Source: Methyloceanibacter stevinii
Lineage (GTDB): Bacteria > Pseudomonadota > Alphaproteobacteria > Rhizobiales > Methyloligellaceae
Assembly (NCBI RefSeq): GCF_001723355.1
Contig: NZ_LPWE01000013.1
Span: 455,528 to 519,527 of the forward strand
Length of the DNA: 64,000 nucleotides
Direction of reading: 5' to 3'
A model generated the notes under the pieces. The model was not told where the DNA came from. It ran no database searches and saw only the letters and a program-made list of their open reading frames with translations. Below are positions 56,053 through 64,000 of the stretch, one piece after another (position 1 is the first letter of the stretch; every line of letters begins with the position of its first letter). A program made the translations under genes and the position numbers.

Positions 56053-57093
56053 ATGGCTGCTCCAGTCACCATAGCGCTCGACGCCATGGGCGGGGACCAC
56101 GGCCCTAGCGTGGTCATACCGGCGGCGGCTCTCGCCCTCGTCAGGCATCCGAACATGCGCTTCATCCTCGTCGGCGATCAGGCTCAGATCGAGGCTGAGC
56201 TGCAGGGCCATGCCGAGCTCGCGGCCAAGTCCGAGGTCATCCACTCGGACGTCGCCATTGCGATGGATGCCAAGCCCAGCCAGGCGCTTCGCCGCGGGCG
56301 TTGGAAATCCAGCATGTGGCTCGCGATCCAGGCCGTTCGGGACGGACAGGCCCATGCCGTCGTCTCGGCCGGCAATACCGGCGCCATGGCCATGTCCAAG
56401 TTCTGCCTGAAGACGGTCAAGGGCATCGACCGGCCCGCCATCGCCGCCATATGGCCCACCGTGGATGCCGAATGCATCGTGCTCGACGTGGGCGCCAATG
56501 TCGGCGCGGACACGCGGCAACTGGTCGAATTCGGGCTCATGGGGGCCGCCATGGCCCGGGCGCTTCTCGGCATGGAGAAGCCTTCCATCGGCCTCCTGAA
56601 TATCGGCGTCGAAGAGGTCAAAGGGGTCGAGCAGATCCGCGAAGCCGCGGCCGTCCTCAAGTCGGCACCGCTGCCCATCCGCTACCACGGATTTATCGAA
56701 GGCAACGACATCGGCCATGGCGCCGTGGACGTGGTCGTGACCGACGGCTTCACCGGGAACATCGCCTTGAAGACCGCCGAGGGAACGGCTAAGCAGATCG
56801 CTCAATACCTCAGAGCGGCCATGGGACAATCGTTCCTGTCCCGGCTTGGGGCGCTGCTGGCGCAAGGCGCATTCCGGGCCTTGAAAGAAAAAATGGACCC
56901 CCGTCAACTCAATGGCGGTATCTTCCTCGGCCTGAACGGAATTGTCGTGAAGAGCCACGGCGGGACCGATGAGACGGGTTTCGCGAGCGCGGTCGACCTC
57001 GCTTACGAAATGGCGTTCAGTGGCGTCGTCGAACGCCTTGGCGCCGACGTCGCGCATTTCCATGAAAAGCTCGAGCTGGACGGCGCGGCTTAA
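56053..57093 (+). CDS. plsX: Phosphate acyltransferase PlsX
   Basis: Makes acyl-phosphate from acyl-ACP for phospholipid synthesis. A 346-residue protein. [20 protein letters not shown] is the diagnostic start. [60 protein letters not shown] and [31 protein letters not shown] are all present. The [11 protein letters not shown] loop looks one residue shorter than the usual GNTGALMAMSKF. GTGGAGA precedes the ATG. Leads plsX-fabH-ihfA-merR. Confidence 0.96.
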   Translation: MAAPVTIALDAMGGDHGPSVVIPAAALALVRHPNMRFILVGDQAQIEAELQGHAELAAKSEVIHSDVAIAMDAKPSQALRRGRWKSSMWLAIQAVRDGQAHAVVSAGNTGAMAMSKFCLKTVKGIDRPAIAAIWPTVDAECIVLDVGANVGADTRQLVEFGLMGAAMARALLGMEKPSIGLLNIGVEEVKGVEQIREAAAVLKSAPLPIRYHGFIEGNDIGHGAVDVVVTDGFTGNIALKTAEGTAKQIAQYLRAAMGQSFLSRLGALLAQGAFRALKEKMDPRQLNGGIFLGLNGIVVKSHGGTDETGFASAVDLAYEMAFSGVVERLGADVAHFHEKLELDGAA

Positions 57094-57111
57094 GCGGGCG
57101 GAGTAGGTTAG

Positions 57112-58089
57112 TTGTCGAATTTGCGGTCAGTGGTGAAGGGGGTCGGCGGCTATCTGCCGGACCGTATTGTCACCAATGAAGACCTGACCGCGACCGTCGA
57201 CACCACCGATGAGTGGATCGTGGCCCGGACCGGCATCCGCGAGCGCCGCATCGTCGCCGACGGGCAACTCACATCCCACATGGCGATCGAGGCCGCGAAG
57301 AGGGCGCTCGATCACGCCAAGGTCGATGCCGAGGATATCGACCTGATCGTGCTTGCCACCTCCACGCCGGATCAGACATTCCCGGCCACGGCGGTCACAA
57401 TCCAAGCCGAACTCGGTATCACGGAAGGCGCCGCCTTCGACGTGCAGGCAGTCTGCTCGGGCTTCGTTTTCGCTCTCGCCACAGCCGACAATTACCTGAA
57501 GAGCGGCCAATTCAAGCGCGCGCTGGTGGTCGGCGCCGAAGCCTTTTCGCGGATCCTCGATTGGGAGGACCGCTCCACATGCGTCCTGTTCGGCGATGGA
57601 GCGGGCGCCCTCGTGATCGAGGCGCAGAAGCCGAATGGCACGCCTCTCGAAAGAGGGGTGCTGGCGACGACCCTGCGGTCGGACGGCCGGTATCGCGACA
57701 AGCTCTACGTGGATGGCGGACCGTCCTCAACCGGAACGGTAGGTCATCTCCGCATGGACGGACCGGAGGTTTTCCGGCACGCCGTTACCAAGATTAGCGA
57801 CGTAATACTGGAAACTTTGCAAAAAGCGGATCTGACCCCGGCCGACATCGACTGGTTCGTCCCGCACCAAGCAAACAAACGCATCTTGGACGGGGCGGCC
57901 CGAAGACTTGGTCTGGAGCGTGAACGGCTTGTCATGACCGTCGACAAGCACGCGAATACATCGGCGGCGTCGATTCCTCTTGCGCTCATGACAGCCTGCT
58001 CGGACGGCCGCATCAAGGAAGGTGACCTCGTTCTCTTGGAGGCGATGGGCGGCGGCTTCACATGGGGCGCGCTACTGATCCGCTGGTAA
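57112..58089 (+). CDS. fabH: Beta-ketoacyl-ACP synthase III
   Basis: Starts fatty acid chains by condensing acetyl-CoA with malonyl-ACP. A 325-residue protein. The catalytic triad is Cys115 in [10 protein letters not shown], His252 in [11 protein letters not shown] and Asn282 in [10 protein letters not shown]. The N-terminal [16 protein letters not shown] and [11 protein letters not shown] are typical. Start is TTG 57112 with GGAG ~9 bases before. Eighteen bp after plsX. Confidence 0.96.
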   Translation: MSNLRSVVKGVGGYLPDRIVTNEDLTATVDTTDEWIVARTGIRERRIVADGQLTSHMAIEAAKRALDHAKVDAEDIDLIVLATSTPDQTFPATAVTIQAELGITEGAAFDVQAVCSGFVFALATADNYLKSGQFKRALVVGAEAFSRILDWEDRSTCVLFGDGAGALVIEAQKPNGTPLERGVLATTLRSDGRYRDKLYVDGGPSSTGTVGHLRMDGPEVFRHAVTKISDVILETLQKADLTPADIDWFVPHQANKRILDGAARRLGLERERLVMTVDKHANTSAASIPLALMTACSDGRIKEGDLVLLEAMGGGFTWGALLIRW

Positions 58090-58221
58090 GTGCTGCGAAA
58101 GCCACACCTGTCGAGATTATGACGCAAAATCAGGAATTTGATACGACGGGCAATTGACCCATGCTTGCCCGCTCGGCTAGCATCCCTGCTCGTCCCGCGA
58201 CTTTGGGGGAGCAGTACGACG

Positions 58222-58539
58222 ATGGGCGGGAAGACACTGACACGGGCTGACCTTGCGGAAGCCGTGTTCAAAAAAGTTGGCCTACCGCGAAATGAGTCGG
58301 CGGAAATCGTGGAGCTGGTGCTCCGCGAGATCGTGTCGAGCTTGGAGAACGGGGACCAAGTCAAATTGTCGTCCTTCGGGTCATTCGGAATCCGTGAAAA
58401 AGGCGAGCGGATCGGCCGGAACCCGAAGACGGGCCAGGAAGTGCCCATTACGCCGCGGCGCGTGCTAGTCTTCCGGGCCAGCAACATCATGAAGCAGCGG
58501 ATCAACGAGTCGTTGTCCGGGGGCAACTCCCAGGACTAG
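58222..58539 (+). CDS. ihfA: Integration host factor alpha subunit
   Basis: DNA-bending half of IHF. A 105-residue protein. [27 protein letters not shown] is the helical start, [39 protein letters not shown] the arm with the intercalating Pro region. The alpha type is shown by the [14 protein letters not shown] segment and its place after fabH. GGGGGAG lies ~14 bases before ATG 58222; the longer frame from 58138 lacks support. Confidence 0.95.
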   Translation: MGGKTLTRADLAEAVFKKVGLPRNESAEIVELVLREIVSSLENGDQVKLSSFGSFGIREKGERIGRNPKTGQEVPITPRRVLVFRASNIMKQRINESLSGGNSQD

Positions 58540-58583
58540 GGGGTTCCCGAGACGAGCGCCATCGATCCGCCGGGAGGAGTGCT

Positions 58584-59032
58584 TTGGACAAGGCACCCGA
58601 GGCCTTTCGCACGATCAGCGAAGTCGCGGATGAATTGGACGTCCCCAAACACGTCTTGCGGTTCTGGGAAGCCAAGTTCAGCCAACTCAAGCCCATGAAG
58701 CGGGGCGCGGCCGCCGCTACTATCGTCCGGAGGACGTGGCGCTTCTCAAGGGCATTAGGCTCCTGCTCTACAGCGACGGTTACACCATTCGCGGCGTTCA
58801 GAAGATCCTGCGCGAGCAGGGACCACGCTACGTGATGGAGTATCAGGGACTTAGCGAAGCGGGCGGTACCGACGACGAAACCATGGCGCCGGATATTCCC
58901 GACGTGGCCGCCGAGGTGGTCCGCAGTTCGATCTCGCAAGGCTTTGGCTCGGACGAGGACGATTTTGCGGCGCTGATCGACGAGCTCGAGAGCTGCCGTC
59001 AGATACTCGCAAATGCCGACCGGCAGGACTGA
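58584..59032 (+). CDS. MerR-family regulator following ihfA (frameshifted)
   Basis: A roughly 150-residue regulator. TTG 58584 has GGGAGGAG 3-10 bases before. The N-terminal HTH is [34 protein letters not shown]. Then the frame breaks: [33 protein letters not shown] is in another frame that runs to 59032. One G lost in CGGGGCGCGG at 58701-58710 explains it. This MerR gene next to ihfA is conserved in alphaproteobacteria, but its targets are not generally known. The C-terminal half is acidic and lacks Cys, so it is not a metal sensor. Confidence 0.88.
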
Positions 59033-59130
59033 AGACCAGGACTGAAGGCAAAGAATTCCAGCGGATAGGCTGCTTTGGCTTGTCTCTATGGCGCGAACCG
59101 GTATATGCAGGTCGCCCAATACCGGAATGT

Positions 59131-59207
59131 CGGAGCGTAGCGCAGCCCGGTTAGCGCACCGGTCTGGGGGACCGGGGGTCGGGAGTTCAAATCTCCCGCT
59201 CCGACCA
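59131..59207 (+). tRNA. tRNA-Pro(GGG)
   Basis: A 77-nt cloverleaf with encoded CCA. Acceptor CGGAGCG pairs with CGCTCCG, D arm GCGC-AGCCCGGTTA-GCGC, anticodon arm CCGGT-CTGGGGG-ACCGG with anticodon GGG, T arm CGGGA-GTTCAAAT-CTCCCG region, discriminator A. All stems are intact. It follows merR, a common arrangement. Confidence 0.97.
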
Positions 59208-59590
59208 CTTTTCCCCCACACAGCCAAATGACATCGCCAGTGCCGCGCCAGACTGTCGGCGCGGAACACACAGCGCGCGGCTGCTTGGCCGGCCAAAGAC
59301 GTCGTTGTTTCGATGTGATGATTGCTTTGTAGGGAGGCGAAGCCGGGGCTCAAACCAGAAGAAGCCCTGCCAGATGGCAAGGCTCCCTCCGTTTCCCTCG
59401 TGCCCCCGCGTCAACGCGCGTTGGAGGCAATCTTACCGTCCCAATCTGGGCGAATATCGGGCAGTCGGACTCATTGATGAGAAAGTCCCCAACCTGTTGC
59501 AGATGGGTGACGGTTGGACGGTCCACAGCCAGGTGTTCGGAACACAATTTTGTCATTTTCTTGGGGTCGGGGCTGGTGCTATTATCCGTG
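59208..59590. other. 383-bp gap after tRNA-Pro
   Basis: No supported coding region was found and no second copy of the tRNA 3' end (which would suggest an integrated island). TATTAT at 59580-59585 is a possible -10 for the small RNA that follows; no well-spaced -35 is evident (TTGTCA lies 24 bp upstream). Confidence 0.4.
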
Positions 59591-59684
59591 CTAGTGACGG
59601 AGTTTCCCTCCTCCGTCCAGGTTCCCCCCCAAACAGGAACCATTTTGAAAGCCCCGGCAGCCCCCCGTCCGGGGCTTTCTTTTG
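59591..59684 (+). ncRNA. Candidate structured small RNA with three hairpins
   Basis: Three consecutive perfect stems occupy ~85 nt. GACGGAG/CTCCGTC (59596-59602, 59611-59617) encloses UUUCCCUC. GGTTCC/GGAACC (59620-59625, 59636-59641) encloses a C-rich loop. GAAAGCCCCGG/CCGGGGCTTTC (59647-59657, 59669-59679) is followed by TTTTGT, a textbook terminator. No ORF precedes the terminator, so it probably ends an RNA. The first hairpin exposes CCCUCCU, complementary to Shine-Dalgarno sequences, as in the anti-SD small RNA classes of alphaproteobacteria. Identity with any named family cannot be shown here. Confidence 0.6.
59647..59684 (+). terminator. Rho-independent terminator of the candidate small RNA
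   Basis: An 11-bp perfect stem with an 11-nt C-rich loop and a TTTTGT tail on the plus strand. The minus strand lacks a T-run after the hairpin, so it does not serve the leftward polysaccharide genes. Confidence 0.88.
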
Positions 59685-59733
59685 TCCGGTATTCCAAGTG
59701 CATCAGCAGAAGCCTGCCGGGCGCCACCCAGTC

Positions 59734-61008
59734 CTAGGGCGCGGTCCTGCGCTGTGACGAGGGCGCCAAGGCCATTCCCCAGACCAGCGCCATGATCAGG
59801 TAGAAGTGCCGCCAATGGTCCGTGTCGACCACAAGCCCCTCGACGACCATTCCGAGAAACGCGGCCAGCAGCACGATACTGATGCCGTCGCTCCCGCGGT
59901 CGCGGATGACGAGCCGCAGCCCCAGGACGATCGTTGTCAGCACCAGCAGCAGGTAGAACGTTCCGCCGAGCCATCCCGTATTGAGATACATGTTGAGATA
60001 GACCTGATGCACGTCCTCGGGATGATGCAGCCGGGCGAATTCCAGCGCACCGATGCCGAGCGGATGTGATGCGACGAGCGCGGCCGCCTTCCGCTGACCA
60101 CCGAAACGTCCCTCCGGTCCGACGTCATAGGACTGCTCGAAGCTCGCACGCTCGCCGAGTCTCTCGGAGATTTCCGGAACCGTCGCGATCGCCACCAAGC
60201 CGCCGACGATGACAAGGGCACCCATGATCCCCAGCGCCAGCAGCTTCGCCCGTTTGCGGTTCGATTCCGACATCACGAACGCAAAGAAGCCGTACGTGAC
60301 GAGCCCTACGGCGGCATTGAGCCATGCGCCGCGCGAGTAACTGAGCAAGGTCGCCAGGACCAGCACCATCAGAACGGCGCTCCACAGAAGGGCACGCGAG
60401 GTGCGGCCGTTCAGCATGCCATTCAAGGCGTAGAGGATCGCAGGCACCAGAAAGGCGCCGAGCACGTTGGGGTCCTTGAAGGTGCCGCGCGCCCGGCCGA
60501 ACTCGGTCAGAACCTCGTACAGGGCCGGCACCAGGTTGAAATAGCCGATCAAGGCGGCGATGGAGGCGATCAGCCCCGCGGTCACATAGGCCGACATGAT
60601 CAGTCTCGTGTGCGGCGTCGGGTTCTTGGCGACGAATGCCGCGAGAACGAACGAGGTCAGAGCGAGGTAGAGCGTGATGGTGACGTGTTTGACCGGCACG
60701 GCGAAGATGCCTGCCTGGGTCGAGGCCACAAAGCCGCCGGCGACGATACCGCAGAGCAGGAGCAGGTAGACGGACAGGCCGCGAGGAAGAGCGATGAGGC
60801 CGGCGACCGGCAGGACGACCATGGCGCCGAGCAGCAGAACGTCATAGGGCGACGGTTCTACGTACACAAAGCAGCCGGTGACGATGACCAGCCAGAGATA
60901 GATCAGCACCAAGCGCTTGAAGCCGGGCCGCACGTGTCCGCCAGACCGGCCAACCGAATGCATCGGGGCAGGGACTTGAGCGTCTACTCCGCCGAAGGCC
61001 AGGGACAC
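59734..61008 (-). CDS. O-antigen ligase/polymerase (Wzy/WaaL superfamily) membrane protein
   Basis: A 424-residue polytopic protein with ~11 membrane helices. The Wzy_C/O-antigen ligase region has ARGTFKDPNVLGAFLVPAILY, LATLLSYSRGAWLNAAVGL (the family's SRGAW motif) and the large periplasmic loop with HPLGIGALEFARLHHPEDVHQVYLNMYLNTGWLGG containing the conserved HNxxL-like region (here VHQVYLN). In this cluster it more probably polymerises an exopolysaccharide than ligates O-antigen. Ten bp after the sugar transferase gene. Confidence 0.87.
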   Translation of the reverse strand: MSLAFGGVDAQVPAPMHSVGRSGGHVRPGFKRLVLIYLWLVIVTGCFVYVEPSPYDVLLLGAMVVLPVAGLIALPRGLSVYLLLLCGIVAGGFVASTQAGIFAVPVKHVTITLYLALTSFVLAAFVAKNPTPHTRLIMSAYVTAGLIASIAALIGYFNLVPALYEVLTEFGRARGTFKDPNVLGAFLVPAILYALNGMLNGRTSRALLWSAVLMVLVLATLLSYSRGAWLNAAVGLVTYGFFAFVMSESNRKRAKLLALGIMGALVIVGGLVAIATVPEISERLGERASFEQSYDVGPEGRFGGQRKAAALVASHPLGIGALEFARLHHPEDVHQVYLNMYLNTGWLGGTFYLLLVLTTIVLGLRLVIRDRGSDGISIVLLAAFLGMVVEGLVVDTDHWRHFYLIMALVWGMALAPSSQRRTAP

Positions 61009-61018
61009 GGCATCGCTC

Positions 61019-62566
61019 CTAATAGGCGTTCTCGCCGCGGACGAGAGCGAGCGGCGTCATCAGGAGGATGTAGAGGTCGAACATCACGGACCAGTTCTCG
61101 ATGTAGTAGAGATCGTGTTCCACGCGGCGTTCGATCTTTTCCGCCGTGTCGGTTTCTCCACGCCAGCCGTTGATCTGCGCCCAGCCGGTAACGCCCGGTT
61201 TCACCCGGTGGCGGGCGAAGTATCCATCGACTGCGTCGTGATAGAGCTTGTCGGCGGCTTTCGATTGGAGCGCATGCGGGCGCGGGCCCACCAGGGACAG
61301 ATCGCCCTTCAGCACGTTGAAGAATTGCGGCAGTTCGTCGAGGCTGGTCCGGCGCAGGATACGCCCGACACGGGTTACCCGCGGATCGTCGCGGGTTACC
61401 TGTTCGAGGCCATCCGGGCTCTCGCCCTCGACATACATCGAGCGGAATTTGAGAACGCCGATCGTCTCGTTGTTGAAGCCCAAACGCTTCTGCTTGAACA
61501 AGACAGGACCTTTGGAATCCAGCTTCACGGCGATCGCGATCAACGCCATGACCGGCGCCAGCGCCACCACGGCGAAGAAGGCGACGATCTTGTCGAACAG
61601 CCACTTCTTGACGACGTCCCAATTGGCGATGGGCTTGTCGGTCAAATCGATGAAAGGCACGTTGCCGATATACGAATAGGTGCGCGGCCGGAACCTGAGA
61701 GGACTTCCGTGTACGGACAACCGAATGTCGACCGGCAGAACTTGCAGCTTCTTCAGCAGATGCAGCAAGCGCTGTTCCGCTGTGATCGGCAAGGTGACGA
61801 TCAGCAAATCCAGACGTGAGGTGCGCGCATATTCCACGAGCTCGTTGATGTTCCCGAGCTTGGGATAGCCGGCGATGATGGGGGCAACACGATCGGCGCC
61901 GCGATCGTCGAAGACCCCGACGATCCGAATATCCGCATCGGCGGACGCCTCGAGGGCCTTGATGAGATTCTCGGCCTCCGGCCCGCCGCCGACAATCACG
62001 GCACGGCGGTAGAGGCGCCCTTCCTTGAGCCATTGCCTTGCCATGACCGAGACAAGCAGCCGCTCGACGAAGAGTACGCCGAGCCCCGACACGTACCAGG
62101 TGGCGATCCAGACGCGCGAAAAGTCCGCACTGATCTTGCTGAAGAACGCGATGCTCATCAGGCCGGCCATCACAATGGTCCAGGCGATCACGACGCGCGT
62201 GAAACTCGGTACGAAGGTGTTGAAGGAGGGAACCTTGTAGAGACCGAACACATCCGCGATCATCATGTAGCCGAGGGCGGCGACGAAGATGGCGACGAGA
62301 TAGAAGAGATGGGTCCGGTCTCCCTCGTACTCCACATAGCTGAGGTAGATCGCAAGCCCGAGCAGAACGATGAGCAGGAACTCGACGACACGGACCACGC
62401 CGGAAACCACGACCGGCGGCATTAGTCGCAGCGTGCCGCCGCGCCGAATTTCGGCAAGCGGCGGGCGCGGGGCCTTGCGCCGATCCGGGAAGGGGGCCTC
62501 GTTGCCGCCTTGCTGTCCCCGGCGGTCTGCAGTGCGCTTTTGCGCGGCCGCGTCTAACTCGCTCAT
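61019..62566 (-). CDS. Undecaprenyl-phosphate sugar-1-phosphate transferase (WcaJ/PssY-like)
   Basis: Initiates exopolysaccharide repeat synthesis by placing a sugar-phosphate on undecaprenyl phosphate. A 515-residue protein. Four N-terminal helices follow a basic tail. A Rossmann-like CoA-binding domain has RRAVIVGGGPEAENLIKAL. A fifth helix leads to the catalytic bacterial sugar transferase domain (KLDSKGPVLFKQKRLGFNNETIGVLKFRSMY, RTSLDELPQFFNVLKGDLSLVGPRPH, RHRVKPGVTGWAQINGWRGET). ATG 62566 (MSELDAAAQ) with AAGG 1-5 bases before is chosen; the longer open frame to 63370 runs through an unrelated gene. Confidence 0.93.
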   Translation of the reverse strand: MSELDAAAQKRTADRRGQQGGNEAPFPDRRKAPRPPLAEIRRGGTLRLMPPVVVSGVVRVVEFLLIVLLGLAIYLSYVEYEGDRTHLFYLVAIFVAALGYMMIADVFGLYKVPSFNTFVPSFTRVVIAWTIVMAGLMSIAFFSKISADFSRVWIATWYVSGLGVLFVERLLVSVMARQWLKEGRLYRRAVIVGGGPEAENLIKALEASADADIRIVGVFDDRGADRVAPIIAGYPKLGNINELVEYARTSRLDLLIVTLPITAEQRLLHLLKKLQVLPVDIRLSVHGSPLRFRPRTYSYIGNVPFIDLTDKPIANWDVVKKWLFDKIVAFFAVVALAPVMALIAIAVKLDSKGPVLFKQKRLGFNNETIGVLKFRSMYVEGESPDGLEQVTRDDPRVTRVGRILRRTSLDELPQFFNVLKGDLSLVGPRPHALQSKAADKLYHDAVDGYFARHRVKPGVTGWAQINGWRGETDTAEKIERRVEHDLYYIENWSVMFDLYILLMTPLALVRGENAY

Positions 62567-62739
62567 CCTTGCTCGATCCCGAAATGCGGCATCTGTGGCC
62601 GCTTGAACCCGATAGTGCGCACCAACGGACGGTGCGCTGTCGCATTGTCCCGACAGGCACTCTCGCATGGAGCAGCTTTTGGATCGGTTTAGCGTACAGC
62701 CTATCGGCCGACTGAGTAAGGCCAGGGTTAAGAAGCGGT

Positions 62740-63897
62740 TTAGGCAGCTTCGTCCGGGAGTTTGTGCAAGCCGGCGCCGAGATCGGTGATGTAAAAATCG
62801 ACCACCTCTCGTGTCATCATGTCGACCGAGAAGACCTCCGCGACATGCTTCTGCAGTTCCGCGGCCCGCCGCAAATAGGGGCGCGGATCGGATAGGAAGC
62901 TGCGCAGCTGGCCGGCGAGCGCGTCGACATCGCCGGGCGGCACCAGCGGCATGGGGATGTCGCCTATGATTTCCGGGATGCCGCCAACCTTTGTCGCGAT
63001 GATCGGCATTTGCGCGGCCGCCGCCTCCAGAAGAATGTACGGCAGCGATTCCGCAATCGAGGGAATGACCACGCACCGGGCGCGCACGAACGCGGTCCGC
63101 GCGGGTTGTGGGCCCGAGAAGGTGACCTGCTTTGCAAGCCCCAGCCGCGCGCCAGCCGCTTGAAATGTTTCTCGGTCGGGCCCGGAGCCGACAATTATGG
63201 CCCGCCCGGGAAAGACGCTCTGCTGTTGAGCCAGCGCCTCCAAGAACACCTGAACACCCTTGAGCTTGCGCAGTTCGCCGACAAACACGAAGTCGACTGC
63301 ATCGTCGGCAAGGAGCGACTCGTAGAACTCGTGCCGTTGCAGCCCGTTGTAGATCACCCGGGCCGGGCACTCGGGACGGCCGACCAGTTCCGCATAGCGA
63401 TTACCGGCATACATGCTCTCGAAGATGAAGCCGTCGGTCAGCGGCATGAGCTTGCGCTCGAGTCTGAAATAGAGCTTCCCGGAAAGGGACGAGGGCGAAT
63501 AGTGGATGACGCCGCCATGGGGCGTGTAGACGACCTTCGTATTCTTCCTCTTGCGGAGTGATTTCCCGGCAAGGCGCGCATAGGCACCGCCCTTGGCGCC
63601 ATGACCGTGGAGCACATCGACTCCCAACTTACGGCCAATTTTTGCGATGCGCCGGTAGACGCTCCAATCGCTGAGGTGAAGCTTGCGCGCCATGGGGATC
63701 CGCGTGACCCCCAGGCTGCAGTTGTCTCGAAGCCGGCGTAGTGCCACGTCGCTTTCCGCGTCGCCCGTTGTGGAATCGCAGACAATGCCGACTTCCGCCC
63801 CGAGCTCCGCTTGCCCGAGCGCCAGATCGTGCACGTGGCGAAAGAGCCCGCCGACAGGCGCGCGTAGACAATGCAGTATCCGGAAATTTGAGCTCAC
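62740..63897 (-). CDS. Glycosyltransferase family 4
   Basis: A 385-residue GT-B fold glycosyltransferase. The N-terminal domain opens RILHCLRAPVGGLFRHVHDLALGQ, with DVLHGHGAKGGAYARLAG. The C-terminal nucleotide-sugar domain has FVFVGELRKLKGVQVFLEAL, RAIIVGSGPDRETFQ and the EX7E-like site VVIPSIAESLPYILLEAAAAQMPIIATKVGGIPEII. GTG 63897 is the only reasonable start; no strong Shine-Dalgarno is visible. It belongs with the other exopolysaccharide genes; donor and acceptor sugars are unknown. Confidence 0.9.
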   Translation of the reverse strand: MSSNFRILHCLRAPVGGLFRHVHDLALGQAELGAEVGIVCDSTTGDAESDVALRRLRDNCSLGVTRIPMARKLHLSDWSVYRRIAKIGRKLGVDVLHGHGAKGGAYARLAGKSLRKRKNTKVVYTPHGGVIHYSPSSLSGKLYFRLERKLMPLTDGFIFESMYAGNRYAELVGRPECPARVIYNGLQRHEFYESLLADDAVDFVFVGELRKLKGVQVFLEALAQQQSVFPGRAIIVGSGPDRETFQAAGARLGLAKQVTFSGPQPARTAFVRARCVVIPSIAESLPYILLEAAAAQMPIIATKVGGIPEIIGDIPMPLVPPGDVDALAGQLRSFLSDPRPYLRRAAELQKHVAEVFSVDMMTREVVDFYITDLGAGLHKLPDEAA

Positions 63898-63942
63898 GGG
63901 AACCGGAGGCCTTGAGGAGGAGTGGCGATCTCGCTCAGAGCA

Positions 63943-64000
63943 TTAGAACACGCGTTGGAGGACGTAAATAGTGTCGCCCGGCTGGACGGGATGAATCGGT
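63943..64000 (-). CDS. C-terminal end of a Wza-type polysaccharide export protein (partial)
   Basis: Only the last ~18 codons are in the window, ending TAA at 63943. They read PIHPVQPGDTIYVLQRVF. A closing (V)xPGDTIYVxxR(V)F is characteristic of polysaccharide export/SLBB outer-membrane proteins of the Wza/ExoF type. Its position upstream of the GT4 gene (46 bp) fits an exopolysaccharide operon read leftward. The start lies beyond position 64000. Confidence 0.7.
   Translation of the reverse strand, partial: PIHPVQPGDTIYVLQRVF

Noticed and set aside
59131..59207. Integrated island at tRNA-Pro
   Set aside because: No second copy of the tRNA 3' end and no integrase found downstream in the window.
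62567..63370. Upstream extension of the sugar transferase frame to 783 residues
   Set aside because: The extra 268 residues run through the glycosyltransferase gene in the wrong frame and show no domain; ATG 62566 has a ribosome binding site.

Overview
The window looks like chromosomal backbone of an alphaproteobacterium of the Hyphomicrobiales (Rhizobiales) type. G+C is high (a counted parC line is 37/60). The pointers are the order rnc-era-recO-parC, the nrdR-ribD-ribE-ribB-ribH-nusB-thiL-hppA run, plsX-fabH-ihfA-merR, a LdtR/LdtP-like pair, and one bifunctional RelA/SpoT enzyme. Genus cannot be fixed from sequence alone; a marine methylotroph-like Hyphomicrobiales is a guess.

Layout. 1-9.1 kb: envelope and respiration genes (lipid A acyltransferase end, UbiH-type hydroxylase, OprP-type porin, TerC, pentapeptide protein, secreted hydrolase, Tat-exported molybdenum sulfite dehydrogenase-like protein with a diheme cytochrome c). 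9.1-19 kb: small accessory genes (GNAT, Sel1, P-loop kinase, macrodomain, EF-hand), tRNA-Ser(UGA), YihY, a hydrolase and a large lytic transglycosylase. 19.3-31.8 kb: housekeeping (dapA, smpB, a peroxiredoxin, a family-5 uracil-DNA glycosylase, folK, rpoZ, rsh, pdxJ, acpS, lepB, rnc, era, recO). 31.8-33.06 kb: a low-G+C inserted gene between recO and parC, flanked by perfect 29-bp direct repeats. 33-45 kb: parC, bpt, hemB, an extensin-like protein, a crotonase, ldtR/ldtP, and a BigR/SqrR-type repressor with a rhodanese membrane protein. 45-59 kb: glyA, the riboflavin operon, hppA, bamE, and phospholipid/fatty acid genes ending at ihfA-merR and tRNA-Pro(GGG). 59.2-64 kb: a candidate three-hairpin small RNA, then a leftward exopolysaccharide cluster (polysaccharide export end, GT4, WcaJ-type transferase, Wzy/ligase).

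The most interesting object is the 1.2-kb recO-parC insertion. It carries one uncharacterised PD-(D/E)xK-like gene, has no recombinase, and its repeats regenerate the recO 3' end. This is what insertion with long target duplication looks like, as has been described for mobile restriction-type genes.

A second window-wide signal is technical. At least thirteen loci, including core genes such as ribD, slt, terC and the only tRNA-Ser in view, lack single bases, nearly always one G or C from a run. This looks like sequencing or assembly error rather than gene decay, so the affected genes are described as they would read once corrected.
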